Assembly (NCBI GenBank): GCA_050740255.1
Contig: JBOICV010000181.1
Location: 1 to 24,895 of the forward strand
DNA: 24,895 bases
Direction of reading: 5' to 3'
Source: JBOICV01 sp050740255
GTDB taxonomy: Bacteria > Pseudomonadota > Gammaproteobacteria > Nevskiales > JBOICV01
The notes under the pieces were generated by a model that was given only the letters and a program-made list of their open reading frames with translations, did no database searches and had not been told where the DNA came from. Positions 6,742 through 14,377 of this stretch are shown here, in pieces; the first letter of the stretch is position 1; every line of letters begins with the position of its first letter. The position numbers were made by a program, and so were the translations under genes.

Positions 6742-7713
6742 ATGAAGAAAGCGCAGTCGCCGAACCCGCCGCCCTTGCAGGCATTCATCAGCCATCTGTA
6801 CCGCGCGGGCGCGCACGTCACCGCGGATCAGTTCCAGGCCTGGGCTTTGCAAGAACTGAAGAACCACATCGCTTTTGACGCGGCCGTGTGGGGCATGGGC
6901 AATGCGCAACGAATGAAGTTTCACAATGTGATGGTATTTGGCGCACCGCAGGACTATGCAGTGGCGCTGGAGGAGACGCGGCATCTCAATCCGATTCCAA
7001 CCGCGCTGCTGCGCAAGCTGGGTTCTCCGGTACGCATGGAGGACGTGTTTTCGGATAAAGCGTTTTACCGGTCGGAGCTGTACCATCGCTGCTTCCAGCG
7101 TTTCGGCGTGGAGCGCATTCTGTCTAGCGGCCACGTTGATGCGCGCAGCGGCTTGTATACACTGCTATCGTTGTATCGCGGCAAGCGGGAGCAGCCATTC
7201 TCCACTGCCGACAAAAATACCTTCGAGGCTGCGAGTTATCACCTGATCGCGGCGTATTCGCACGTGTTCTTTCTGCATCTGACACGGCCCAAACCTGCGC
7301 TTGGGGCGCGCGTGGCGGCGGTGGTTGACGCCGAGGGCGTGCTGCATGAGGTACAACCCGGTTTCCTGGATCTGATCGAACAGGCGTTTCCGCAATGGCG
7401 CGGCCCGCGCCTGCCATTTTTCGTACCGCCAAAAGAGCTGGAGTTCAGCGACCACGGTTTGTGCATCAGCGTAAAACCGCTCGCGGATTTATTTCTGCTG
7501 CGGATCTGGAAGAGCGGCCCCTTGGATTTACTGACCGTGCGTGAGCGCGAAATCGTGCAAGCCGTCTGCCGCGGCCTGTCGCACAAGGAAATCGGCCGCC
7601 AGATGGGGCTGGCGCCGACCACGGTTTCCAGTCATTTATACCGCGCCTATCACAAGCTTGGGGTGGAAAGCCGCACCGCGCTGGCGCATCTGGTGCACGG
7701 TACGCGCCACTAA
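6742..7713 (+). CDS. LuxR-family transcriptional regulator
   Basis: The 323-residue protein ends in a clear LuxR/FixJ helix-turn-helix (about 264-318): LTVREREIV, GLSHKEIGRQMGLAPTTVSSH and KLGVESRTALAHLV. The N-terminal 240 residues look like a sensory domain of GAF/PAS-like size with no phosphoacceptor receiver, so a ligand-binding rather than two-component role is likely. The start ATG follows a small hairpin (AGCC/GGCT, 6723-6736), with AGG as a weak RBS. It lies 110 bases upstream of the four-gene catabolic-looking operon in the same direction and is the obvious candidate for its regulator. This is inferred from position only. Confidence 0.88.
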   Translation: MKKAQSPNPPPLQAFISHLYRAGAHVTADQFQAWALQELKNHIAFDAAVWGMGNAQRMKFHNVMVFGAPQDYAVALEETRHLNPIPTALLRKLGSPVRMEDVFSDKAFYRSELYHRCFQRFGVERILSSGHVDARSGLYTLLSLYRGKREQPFSTADKNTFEAASYHLIAAYSHVFFLHLTRPKPALGARVAAVVDAEGVLHEVQPGFLDLIEQAFPQWRGPRLPFFVPPKELEFSDHGLCISVKPLADLFLLRIWKSGPLDLLTVREREIVQAVCRGLSHKEIGRQMGLAPTTVSSHLYRAYHKLGVESRTALAHLVHGTRH

Positions 7714-7803
7714 GCGGGGGGTACGGCATTGGCAAGGCGGCCACAGCATGGACTCGGGGTGGCAAATGACTTGCAGCCGGTTGATTGTTACATTACACAC
7801 TGA

Positions 7804-7814
7804 CACATTATGTG
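7804..7814. promoter_or_regulatory. Small palindrome upstream of the M24 gene, possible operator
   Basis: CACAT-T-ATGTG is a perfect 5-bp-arm palindrome nine bases before the M24 start codon, inside an A/T-rich stretch (7777-7823) that also holds TTGATT/TTGTTA boxes usable as -35 elements. It could be a binding site for the adjacent LuxR-type regulator or part of the promoter. The short arms make chance occurrence possible. Confidence 0.3.
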
Positions 7815-7823
7815 GGATGTGAT

Positions 7824-8693
7824 ATGAACTCATGGATTCCTGCTGCCACTGATCTCGAGGGTTTCCGCGCGAGTCAGCGGCTCGCCTACCGTTGTGCCGA
7901 AACCATTGCCGGCGAGCTGAAACCCGGTATCACCGAACGCGAGACCGCCGCCCGCATGAAAAGCTGGCTGCTGGAGCAGGGCGTGAATGACTGGTTTCAC
8001 CAGCCTTTCGCCTGGTTCGGCGACCGCACGGCTTTCACCGGCTTTGGCGGCATTGGCCATTTCGGCGGCTTCAATCCGGCGTTCTACTCCAGTGGCCGCA
8101 AGCTGGAACAGCGCATGCCCTTCATTCTCGACTGCGCACCCTGCAAAAACGGCTATACCGCGGACATTGGCTATTGCGGCGTTATCGGTGAGAACAAGCT
8201 GCTCGATCAATTGATGGACGACTTGCTGGAATACCGGAACCTGATTCTCGACCTGGTGAAGCAGCGCAGGCTGCTTTCCGAAGTGAGCCAGGCGGTGGAT
8301 CGCCTCTGCGCCAAGCACGGCTACGAGCCGCGCCACAAAGCCTATCCCTTTCAGGTGCTCGCGCATCGCGTTGAAAAACTGGAAGACGATCACAAGAAGT
8401 CGCATATGGCTGTGATGCGCTTTGGCGTGCGCAACATTACCGAACTGCTGCGCGATGCCTGGGGGCCGGGCCGCAAAGAGGGTTGGTCGCCGCTGTGGTC
8501 CAGTGAGCACCGTTCCGATCATCCGCCCACGCCGGGTCTGTGGGCAGTGGAGCCGCATCTCGGCTTTCGCGGCGTCGGCGCCAAATGGGAGGAACTGCTG
8601 GTGGTCACCGAGAACGACGCATTCTGGCTGGATGAGGACGTGCCGCATGTGCGGCGCTGGGTCGCGCGCGGGTTGTTGGAGCAGGCGGCTTAA
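7824..8693 (+). CDS. M24-family (aminopeptidase P / creatinase fold) protein
   Basis: The 289-residue protein has the pita-bread metallopeptidase pattern: two Asp in ILDCAPCKNGYTADIGYC (Asp103, Asp114), a His in LAHRVEK (His181), and two acidic ligands in LWAVEPHLGF (Glu243) and AKWEELLV (Glu256 or 257). The five-ligand M24 metal site is therefore plausibly intact. It lacks the long N-terminal domain of aminopeptidase P, so it may be a single-domain hydrolase acting on a non-peptide or modified substrate. I start at the ATG at 7824; reading-frame extension upstream to 7785 would cover the A/T-rich promoter-like region. The next gene begins six bases after its stop, so this is probably the first gene of an operon. 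Confidence 0.85.
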   Translation: MNSWIPAATDLEGFRASQRLAYRCAETIAGELKPGITERETAARMKSWLLEQGVNDWFHQPFAWFGDRTAFTGFGGIGHFGGFNPAFYSSGRKLEQRMPFILDCAPCKNGYTADIGYCGVIGENKLLDQLMDDLLEYRNLILDLVKQRRLLSEVSQAVDRLCAKHGYEPRHKAYPFQVLAHRVEKLEDDHKKSHMAVMRFGVRNITELLRDAWGPGRKEGWSPLWSSEHRSDHPPTPGLWAVEPHLGFRGVGAKWEELLVVTENDAFWLDEDVPHVRRWVARGLLEQAA

Positions 8694-8699
8694 CTCGCG

Positions 8700-9665
8700 A
8701 TGACTGGCGACAAATCCATGACGCCCATATCGGCGATACGCGATCTGCGCGTGCGATCGGGCGAGATCAGCCTCGCCGTGCGCGGCCGCGGCGATGTCAC
8801 CCGGCCGCCTATCGTACTGGTGCATGGCTATCCCGACAGCAGCCTCGTCTGGGAACCAGTCGCCGAACGCCTCGCCGCGCGCTATCACGTCGTGACCTAT
8901 GACGTGCGCGGTGCCGGTGCTTCGGATGCGCCGCAACGCATCAGCGACTACACGCTGGAAAAATTAGCCGACGACCTCAAGGCCGTCACGGACGCGGTCT
9001 GCCCGGACCGGAAGTTTCATCTGATCGCGCACGACTGGGGTTCGATCCAGAGCTGGGAATCGGTCACCGCACCGGCGATGCAGCATCGCATCGCTTCCTT
9101 CACCACAATATCCGGGCCCTGCCTGGACCACGTGGGCTTCTGGATGCGGCGCCGACTGCTACGCCCGACGCCGCGGAATCTCCTGCAGTTGTTTGGTCAA
9201 CTGCTGCATTCCTGGTACATCTACGTGTTTCACCTGCCGTGGCTGGCGCCGCTGCTGTGGAAGCATGTGCTGGGCAGCCGTTGGCACCTCATGCTGCGGC
9301 GCATTGAGCACGTCAAAGCGGAAGCAAGCCCGACGCAAGCCGCCGATGGTCGGCACGGCATCAAGCTGTATCGCGCCAATATTTTCCAGCGCCTGCTGTT
9401 TCCGCGCGAGCGCCGGGCGACGATGCCGGTGCAAGTCATCGTGCCGCTGCGCGATAACTACGTGCGGCCGGGCTTTACCGACGATCTCCACTTGTGGGCG
9501 CCGCGGCTGTGGCGGCGCGATGTCATGGCCGGACACTGGCTGCCGCTCAGTCACACCGAGCTGCTGTGCCAGCAGATTGCGGAGTTCATTGATATGGTCG
9601 AAACCGGACAGGAGTCGGCGACGCTCAGGCGCGCCCGCGTAAATGGCCCAAGACAAACCGTATAG
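8700..9665 (+). CDS. Alpha/beta hydrolase, epoxide-hydrolase-like (EphD N-domain type)
   Basis: This 321-residue alpha/beta-hydrolase has the oxyanion motif HGYP (42-45), a nucleophile elbow HDWG with Asp112, an acid Asp252 (LRDNYV) and a base His279 (AGHW). Asp at the nucleophile position is typical of epoxide hydrolases and haloalkane dehalogenases. The overall pattern (LVHGYPDSSLVWEPV, TYDVRGAGASDAP, SFTTISGPCLDHVGFW) resembles the N-terminal half of the mycobacterial EphD fusion, whose C-terminal half is an SDR. Here the SDR is a separate gene starting inside the last 23 bases of this one, in the +1 frame. Substrate is unknown; lipid epoxide or ester are both possible. Confidence 0.88.
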   Translation: MTGDKSMTPISAIRDLRVRSGEISLAVRGRGDVTRPPIVLVHGYPDSSLVWEPVAERLAARYHVVTYDVRGAGASDAPQRISDYTLEKLADDLKAVTDAVCPDRKFHLIAHDWGSIQSWESVTAPAMQHRIASFTTISGPCLDHVGFWMRRRLLRPTPRNLLQLFGQLLHSWYIYVFHLPWLAPLLWKHVLGSRWHLMLRRIEHVKAEASPTQAADGRHGIKLYRANIFQRLLFPRERRATMPVQVIVPLRDNYVRPGFTDDLHLWAPRLWRRDVMAGHWLPLSHTELLCQQIAEFIDMVETGQESATLRRARVNGPRQTV

Positions 9666-10473
9666 CGGCAAGCTGGCCATCGTCACCGGCGCCGGTTCTG
9701 GCATCGGCCGCGAAACCCTGCTCGATTTCGCTGAGCGCGGCGCAGAGGTTGTGGCGGTCGATATCAATCTCGAATCCGCCGAACGCAGCGCAGTGCTGGC
9801 GCGCCTGCTCGGCGTCAGCGCTTATGCGCGTCAGGTCGATGTGGGCTCCAGCGAACAGATGGAGGCTTTCGCGCAGTGGGTTGAGAAAGAACTGGGTGCG
9901 CCGGACATTGTGGTGAACAACGCCGGCATCGGGTTAGCCGGCAATCTGCTCGACACCAGCGTCGCGGACTGGGAGCGGTTGCTGCGCGTCAATTTGTGGA
10001 GCGTGATTCTGGGTTCGCGCCTATTCGCACGGCAGATGATCGCCGCCGGCAAACCTGGACATATCGTCAATACCGCATCCGCCGCCGCTTTCACGCCCAC
10101 ACGCTCACTCCCCGCTTACGCCACCACCAAGGCGGCGGTGCTGATGCTGAGCGACTGCCTGCGCGCGGAAGTTGCAGAGCACGGCATTCACGTGGCGGCT
10201 GTCTGCCCTGGCTTCATTGACACCGGCATTACCACCGCGACCCGTTTCGTCGGCGTCAGCGAAGAGGAGCAGGCCCGCCGGCGCGCCCACGCCAAGCGCA
10301 TGTACCAGCGCCGCAATCTGAAGCCCGCCGCGGTCGCGCGCAAGATTGTGAAGGCGATTGATCGGCGTCAGCCCTTGGTGCTGGTGGGGGTGGAGGCGTA
10401 CATCATGCTTTTCATTTACCGTTTCCTGCCCGCCCTGTCGCGCAGGATGGCGCGACTGGATTTGTCGCAATGA
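9643..10473 (+). CDS. Short-chain dehydrogenase/reductase (EphD C-domain type)
   Basis: This 276-residue classical SDR has TGAGSGIG (15-22), an acidic Asp40 after beta-2 that favours NAD(H), NNAG (92-95), and the catalytic Ser146, Tyr159 and Lys163 (YATTK). The C-terminal region (about 245-276) is basic and hydrophobic and may associate with the membrane. It overlaps the upstream hydrolase gene by 23 bases and the downstream gene by an ATGA junction, so it is tightly coupled to both. The likeness to the SDR half of EphD suggests that the hydrolase and the dehydrogenase act in succession, for example epoxide or ester opening and then alcohol oxidation. That is inference. Confidence 0.93.
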   Translation: MAQDKPYSGKLAIVTGAGSGIGRETLLDFAERGAEVVAVDINLESAERSAVLARLLGVSAYARQVDVGSSEQMEAFAQWVEKELGAPDIVVNNAGIGLAGNLLDTSVADWERLLRVNLWSVILGSRLFARQMIAAGKPGHIVNTASAAAFTPTRSLPAYATTKAAVLMLSDCLRAEVAEHGIHVAAVCPGFIDTGITTATRFVGVSEEEQARRRAHAKRMYQRRNLKPAAVARKIVKAIDRRQPLVLVGVEAYIMLFIYRFLPALSRRMARLDLSQ

Positions 10474-11450
10474 ATCCGACTTTCCTGACCAAGCCAACGC
10501 AGCAGACGAGTGAGGCGCCTGTCATGCATGGCGACCCCGTGCTTCCCGTCAAGGCTTCTTCCACGCCAATCGAGATCAAACCCCGCAAGGTCGCTTTTGA
10601 TTTTTCGAAGACGCCACTGCACTGGATCCCGGGCGACCCGTTCAGCAGCCATTTTATCAACGTGCTGCACATCACCCTTCCCGCCGGCGAGTTCTGGTTT
10701 TGCCGTGTCTACAACAAGGTGGTGCCGCTGATCACGGACGACAAGCTGCGTGAAGACGTGCAGGCGTTTCTGCGCCAGGAATCCATGCATGCGCGCGCCC
10801 ACGATGCTGCGCTAACGCAGTATCTTGCCTCGCGCGGTATTGAGACCAAGCCGTTTACCGATCGCATGGACTGGTTCTTCAGGGACTTGCTCGGCGACAA
10901 CCCACTCGGCATCAAGCCTAAGCCGGGTGGCCGGCTGGAGCGCTGGTGGCTGAAGTTCCGCCTGGGCGTGATTGCCGCCATCGAGCACTTCACTTGCGTG
11001 CTGGGCAGTTACGCGCTTAACAACAAGACCTGGGACGGCGGCGATCCGGCGATGCTGGATATCCTGCGCTGGCACGGCGCCGAGGAAGTCGAGCACCGTT
11101 GCGTCGCCTACGATCTCTACCAACACGTGGGCGGCGGCTACCATCATCGCTTTGGCCTGATGACACTGGTGGCGCCGTTACTGATCTACTTTCTGGTCGG
11201 TGGCGCAGCTTTCATGATGCGCCAGGATCCGGCGCTCAAGGTCAACAACCCGAGCGTCTGGCGGCCGTGGATCTGGCGCGAATGGAAACGCGTCGCGATA
11301 CAGAGCGGCCATCTGCCACGGTTTGGATGGTTGCTGAAGAAGGCGATGAGTTACCTGAGGCCGGGTTATCACCCCGTTTACGAGGCTTCGACCGAACAGG
11401 CGCTGGCTTATCTCGAGACCTCGCCGGGCTATCGCGCCGCAACTCAATAG
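10470..11450 (+). CDS. Predicted metal-dependent hydrolase (PF10118 type, ferritin-like di-iron)
   Basis: The 326-residue protein fits the PF10118 'predicted metal-dependent hydrolase' family. Metal-site candidates are Glu74 (PAGEFWF), QESMHARAHD (Glu104, His107, His111), IEHFT (Glu172, His173) and GAEEVEHR (Glu205, His209), the repeated ExxH pattern of ferritin-like di-iron carboxylate proteins. A hydrophobic segment (about 229-250) follows and may bind the membrane. It starts by ATGA overlap with the SDR and is the last gene of the coupled set. A di-iron site next to a hydrolase and an SDR would also fit an oxygenase or deformylating role; the family's hydrolase label is itself a prediction. 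Confidence 0.85.
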   Translation: MNPTFLTKPTQQTSEAPVMHGDPVLPVKASSTPIEIKPRKVAFDFSKTPLHWIPGDPFSSHFINVLHITLPAGEFWFCRVYNKVVPLITDDKLREDVQAFLRQESMHARAHDAALTQYLASRGIETKPFTDRMDWFFRDLLGDNPLGIKPKPGGRLERWWLKFRLGVIAAIEHFTCVLGSYALNNKTWDGGDPAMLDILRWHGAEEVEHRCVAYDLYQHVGGGYHHRFGLMTLVAPLLIYFLVGGAAFMMRQDPALKVNNPSVWRPWIWREWKRVAIQSGHLPRFGWLLKKAMSYLRPGYHPVYEASTEQALAYLETSPGYRAATQ

Positions 11451-11586
11451 GCCAGCCTCGCATCTAAGGCGTGCAGGACGTGGTCTTGTGGGCTTTCTAC
11501 CACTAGGAAGGGTGTTGGTTCCTCGTTACTATTGTCTATTCAGAGCAGGCGCCTGCAAGAGCGCCAGAGCATAACCGGGGGAGAAA

Positions 11587-13992
11587 ATGCGCAGCATCTT
11601 CATCGAGTCAGTGTGGCTTGCGTCGATCGTGGCCGCTGGTCTGTTGTCGGCTTGCGGTGGCGGCAATGGTGGCGACCGTATCAGTGCCGGCTCAGGCACC
11701 AGCAATGAAGTATTGGCCGATTTTCATACCAAGCGCACCGAGAGTATGGCCGCAGGCCAGTTCGAGATGCTTACACTTTCGACGCTGCCTGACGCCGTTA
11801 CCGGCGGTGATGTATTGGTTGGCTTGCGCGGCCTGGCGGCGGGCGATGCTTTTAGCGTCTCCCGCAATGGCGCGGATGTAAGCACAGCTTTTCATCGCTT
11901 GGAGAACGGCGAAATTCACGGCCTCGTCACGGGCCTGCGCGAGGGCAGCAATACGCTGATCGCCAGCGCCAAGGGACGCAGTGCCAGGCTTACCATCAAG
12001 AATCACCCGATCACCGGACCGGTGATATCCGGTCCGCATCAGACGCCCTTCATCTGCCGCACGGAAGATGCCGATCTGGGTGCGCCGCTGGATGAAAACT
12101 GCTCGGTCGAAACCCGGCATCAGTGGTTCTACCGCTCGGTGATCACCCAGGGCTTCACGGAACTCACCGATCCTTATGCCTCTTATCCGCCGGATGTGAT
12201 ACAGACCGAAACGGTGGATGGCCGTGCCGTGCCCTTCGTGGTGCGTGTGGAATCGGCGACCATCAACCGCGGCATCGTGCGCATCGGGGTGCTGGACGAT
12301 CCGGCCGCGCGCGGGCCGGATGCACCCTTTGACGCGCGTAACTGGAGCCATCGCGTATTTCACGCCTTCGGCGAATCCTGTGGCGTGGGTTATCAGCAAG
12401 GGGTCAACGATCCGACTTTTGTGCTGGGCGGTGTGCCGGATCCCTCCACTGTGTCCGCCGACCGGTTGCTGATCAATTTGGCTGGCGGCATTGACCGCCT
12501 GAACAAGGGCGATGCGGTGGTGCATTCCACGCTCGCGGCTTTCGGTGTGCATTGCAATCCGCTGATCAGTGCCGAAAGCACGACGATGATCAAGGAGCAC
12601 ATTAACGAGCAGTATGGACTGGTTGAATACTACGTCGGCACCAACGGCTCAGGTGCGGCGCTGCAGCAGTACAACCTCGCCAACAATGCACCTGGCGTAC
12701 TGAGCGCGGCGATGCCCACCGCCACTTTTGCCGACATCGTGACCACGGCGATGACGGTGTCCGACTGCGGCTTGCTGCAGCATTACTACGAAAACAGTGC
12801 GCTCGACTGGAACGATCAGAAAAAGGCGGCGGTCAACGGCCATAATCTCCTGAGCGGCAACCAGCTCAACGCCATCTGCCAGAGCTGGACCGATGCCTTC
12901 TTCAGTCGAGTAAAAGCCAGCGAAGCCTGCGACGGCTCCATTCCCGATGAGCTGATTTACCATCCGGAAACCAACCCCCGAGGCGTGCGCTGTACGATTC
13001 AGGACGCGAATATCAACATCTTCGGCCGCGATCCGGCCACCGGCTTCGCGCGCCGTCCGCTCGACAACGTCGGTATCCAGTACGGCTTGGATGCCTTGAA
13101 CAACGGCGCCATCAGCTTCGATGAGTTCCTGGATTTAAATCGCAGTATTGGCGGGCTCGATATTGACGGCAACTTCATCCCCGAGCGCCACGCGATGGAT
13201 GCGCAGACCGAGGCGCTGACCTACCGCATCGGCGGCGTCATCGGCCGCGGCGCGCTGGCGGAAACGCCGGTGATGGATCTCGCGCCTTATCTCGATCTGA
13301 TTCCGGTGGCGAATATCCACGAAGCGGTGCGGCCCTTCATCGTGCGTGCGCGCCTGCGCAAGTACAGCGGCCAAGACGTAACGCAATCCATCTGGCGCGG
13401 CGTGGTAACTCAGCCCGATGCTTACCCGGTGATGGAACAATGGATCACCGCGCTGAGGGATGCGCGGCCCGCGCCGGGTGGCGATCATGTACAGGCGGTC
13501 ATGTCCAGCAAGCCGGCGGCGGCGCAGGATAGCTGCGTCGTTGGCACCGTCGGCGGCCGTGTTGAATTACCGGACGCGATACAGACCCCGCTTGGTCTCA
13601 TTCAAGTGCCCCTGCTGGTAGCTGCGCCGCTGCCCGATATTGATGTTCCGCTGCGGCTGGCAATACCGGAGGACTTCGACTCCGGTCTCGGCCTATGCCA
13701 GATCGCGCTGCCGGTCACCCGTACGCCGCGTATGGTGGCCGGCATGCCGATGAGTGACGATGTCATCAAGTGCCAGCTCAAGTCGGTGGCAGCAGCCGAT
13801 TACAGCGCCGCCTTGTCGGAAACCCAGCTCGCGCAAATTCGCGCCGTATTTCCTGAGGGTGTATGCGACTACAGCAAACCCGCCGCTGGCGCGTTGCCGG
13901 AAGGTGAACACAGCCTGATCTGGCCTTCGGTAGGCGGCAAGACGCTCAAAGCGCCGCACGAGTTGAAATGGCGGGTAGCGCGGTCGTCCTGA
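11587..13992 (+). CDS. DUF6351-like lipoprotein, putative alpha/beta-hydrolase-fold esterase
   Basis: The 801-residue exported protein has a lipobox LLSAC (19-23), followed by a Gly/Asn-rich linker, so it is probably anchored to a membrane through Cys23. The start ATG is backed by GGGGGAG three bases upstream. The body resembles the DUF6351 family. A segment YYVGTNGSGAALQQYNLAN (Ser355) looks like a nucleophile elbow, and later Asp/His positions (NIHEAV, His578) could complete a triad, which would make it a tannase- or 3-hydroxybutyrate-oligomer-hydrolase-like secreted esterase. That is my inference. It follows the four-gene operon after 136 bases in the same direction, so may supply it with a cleaved substrate. 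A 12-bp perfect palindrome (11545-11556) lies in its leader. Confidence 0.8.
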   Translation: MRSIFIESVWLASIVAAGLLSACGGGNGGDRISAGSGTSNEVLADFHTKRTESMAAGQFEMLTLSTLPDAVTGGDVLVGLRGLAAGDAFSVSRNGADVSTAFHRLENGEIHGLVTGLREGSNTLIASAKGRSARLTIKNHPITGPVISGPHQTPFICRTEDADLGAPLDENCSVETRHQWFYRSVITQGFTELTDPYASYPPDVIQTETVDGRAVPFVVRVESATINRGIVRIGVLDDPAARGPDAPFDARNWSHRVFHAFGESCGVGYQQGVNDPTFVLGGVPDPSTVSADRLLINLAGGIDRLNKGDAVVHSTLAAFGVHCNPLISAESTTMIKEHINEQYGLVEYYVGTNGSGAALQQYNLANNAPGVLSAAMPTATFADIVTTAMTVSDCGLLQHYYENSALDWNDQKKAAVNGHNLLSGNQLNAICQSWTDAFFSRVKASEACDGSIPDELIYHPETNPRGVRCTIQDANINIFGRDPATGFARRPLDNVGIQYGLDALNNGAISFDEFLDLNRSIGGLDIDGNFIPERHAMDAQTEALTYRIGGVIGRGALAETPVMDLAPYLDLIPVANIHEAVRPFIVRARLRKYSGQDVTQSIWRGVVTQPDAYPVMEQWITALRDARPAPGGDHVQAVMSSKPAAAQDSCVVGTVGGRVELPDAIQTPLGLIQVPLLVAAPLPDIDVPLRLAIPEDFDSGLGLCQIALPVTRTPRMVAGMPMSDDVIKCQLKSVAAADYSAALSETQLAQIRAVFPEGVCDYSKPAAGALPEGEHSLIWPSVGGKTLKAPHELKWRVARSS

Positions 13993-13995
13993 AAG

Positions 13996-14223
13996 TTAAC
14001 GCGCGACCGCGCAGTCTTTAGGGCAAGTACTCGCAGTTTCTGCACAGGGGCAGCCGACCGCCATGCAGACCATTTCCTCACAAGTGCCATTGCCGCATTG
14101 ATCGATACAGACCGTGCCCGCGGTACTGCCGGGCTCCTGAACACGCCCTGAAAAGAAGTAGAGGCCAGCCAGTACCAGCAGCACGGCCGCCACGGCGATG
14201 ATCCAGTTGCGCTTAGCTTTCAA
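13996..14223 (-). CDS. Small membrane-anchored cysteine-rich protein
   Basis: The 75-residue protein has an N-terminal membrane helix (about 7-25) after a basic KAKRN start. The exported tail has eight cysteines in a compact pattern (CxxxC, CGNGTCEEMVC, CPC, CPKDC). The 'CGNGTC...CPKDC' spacing recalls short disulfide-rich modules found in secreted bacterial proteins. Eight Cys in about 35 residues suggests four disulfides or a metal site. The only sensible start is a TTG with a poor RBS, so expression is uncertain. It is convergent with the DUF6351 gene, with three bases between the stop codons. Function unknown. Confidence 0.65.
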   Translation of the reverse strand: MKAKRNWIIAVAAVLLVLAGLYFFSGRVQEPGSTAGTVCIDQCGNGTCEEMVCMAVGCPCAETASTCPKDCAVAR

Positions 14224-14279
14224 GAGTTAATCGCTCGGATCGAGTGCTCTCTAAGACACTGCACCGCTGCAGACGTTTC

Positions 14280-14308
14280 TTGCCCCGTCGTGTTGTCTGC
14301 GGGACAAT
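14280..14308 (+). promoter_or_regulatory. Candidate promoter for tkt-gap-pgk
   Basis: TTGCCC (14280-14285) and GACAAT (14303-14308) are separated by 17 bases, each matching four of six consensus positions. It lies about 70 bases before the tkt ATG in the only upstream gap of this block. Confidence 0.45.
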
Positions 14309-14310
14309 AC

Positions 14311-14342
14311 GCGGCCTTTTAGTTCCGCGGCCGCTGGCGGCC
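14311..14342 (+). promoter_or_regulatory. Mutually exclusive hairpins in the tkt leader
   Basis: Three 6-base segments lie in a row: GCGGCC (14311-14316), GGCCGC (14329-14334) and GCGGCC (14337-14342). Segment 2 can pair with either 1 or 3. The second pairing leaves only a two-base loop and would have to open somewhat. The arrangement resembles an attenuator, but there is no U-run, so no terminator is evident. Confidence 0.35.
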
Positions 14343-14377
14343 GTATCCGACCCGTCCGATTCCAGAGCCCGACGCTG

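Noticed and set aside
7830..8936. Long minus-strand open frame opposite the M24 and hydrolase genes
   Set aside because: It is opposite a gene with clear M24 residues, and its translation shows no domain; it is a GC-rich shadow.
11692..12600. Minus-strand open frame opposite the DUF6351-like gene
   Set aside because: It covers only the first part of a full-length lipoprotein gene with a strong RBS and shows no domain.
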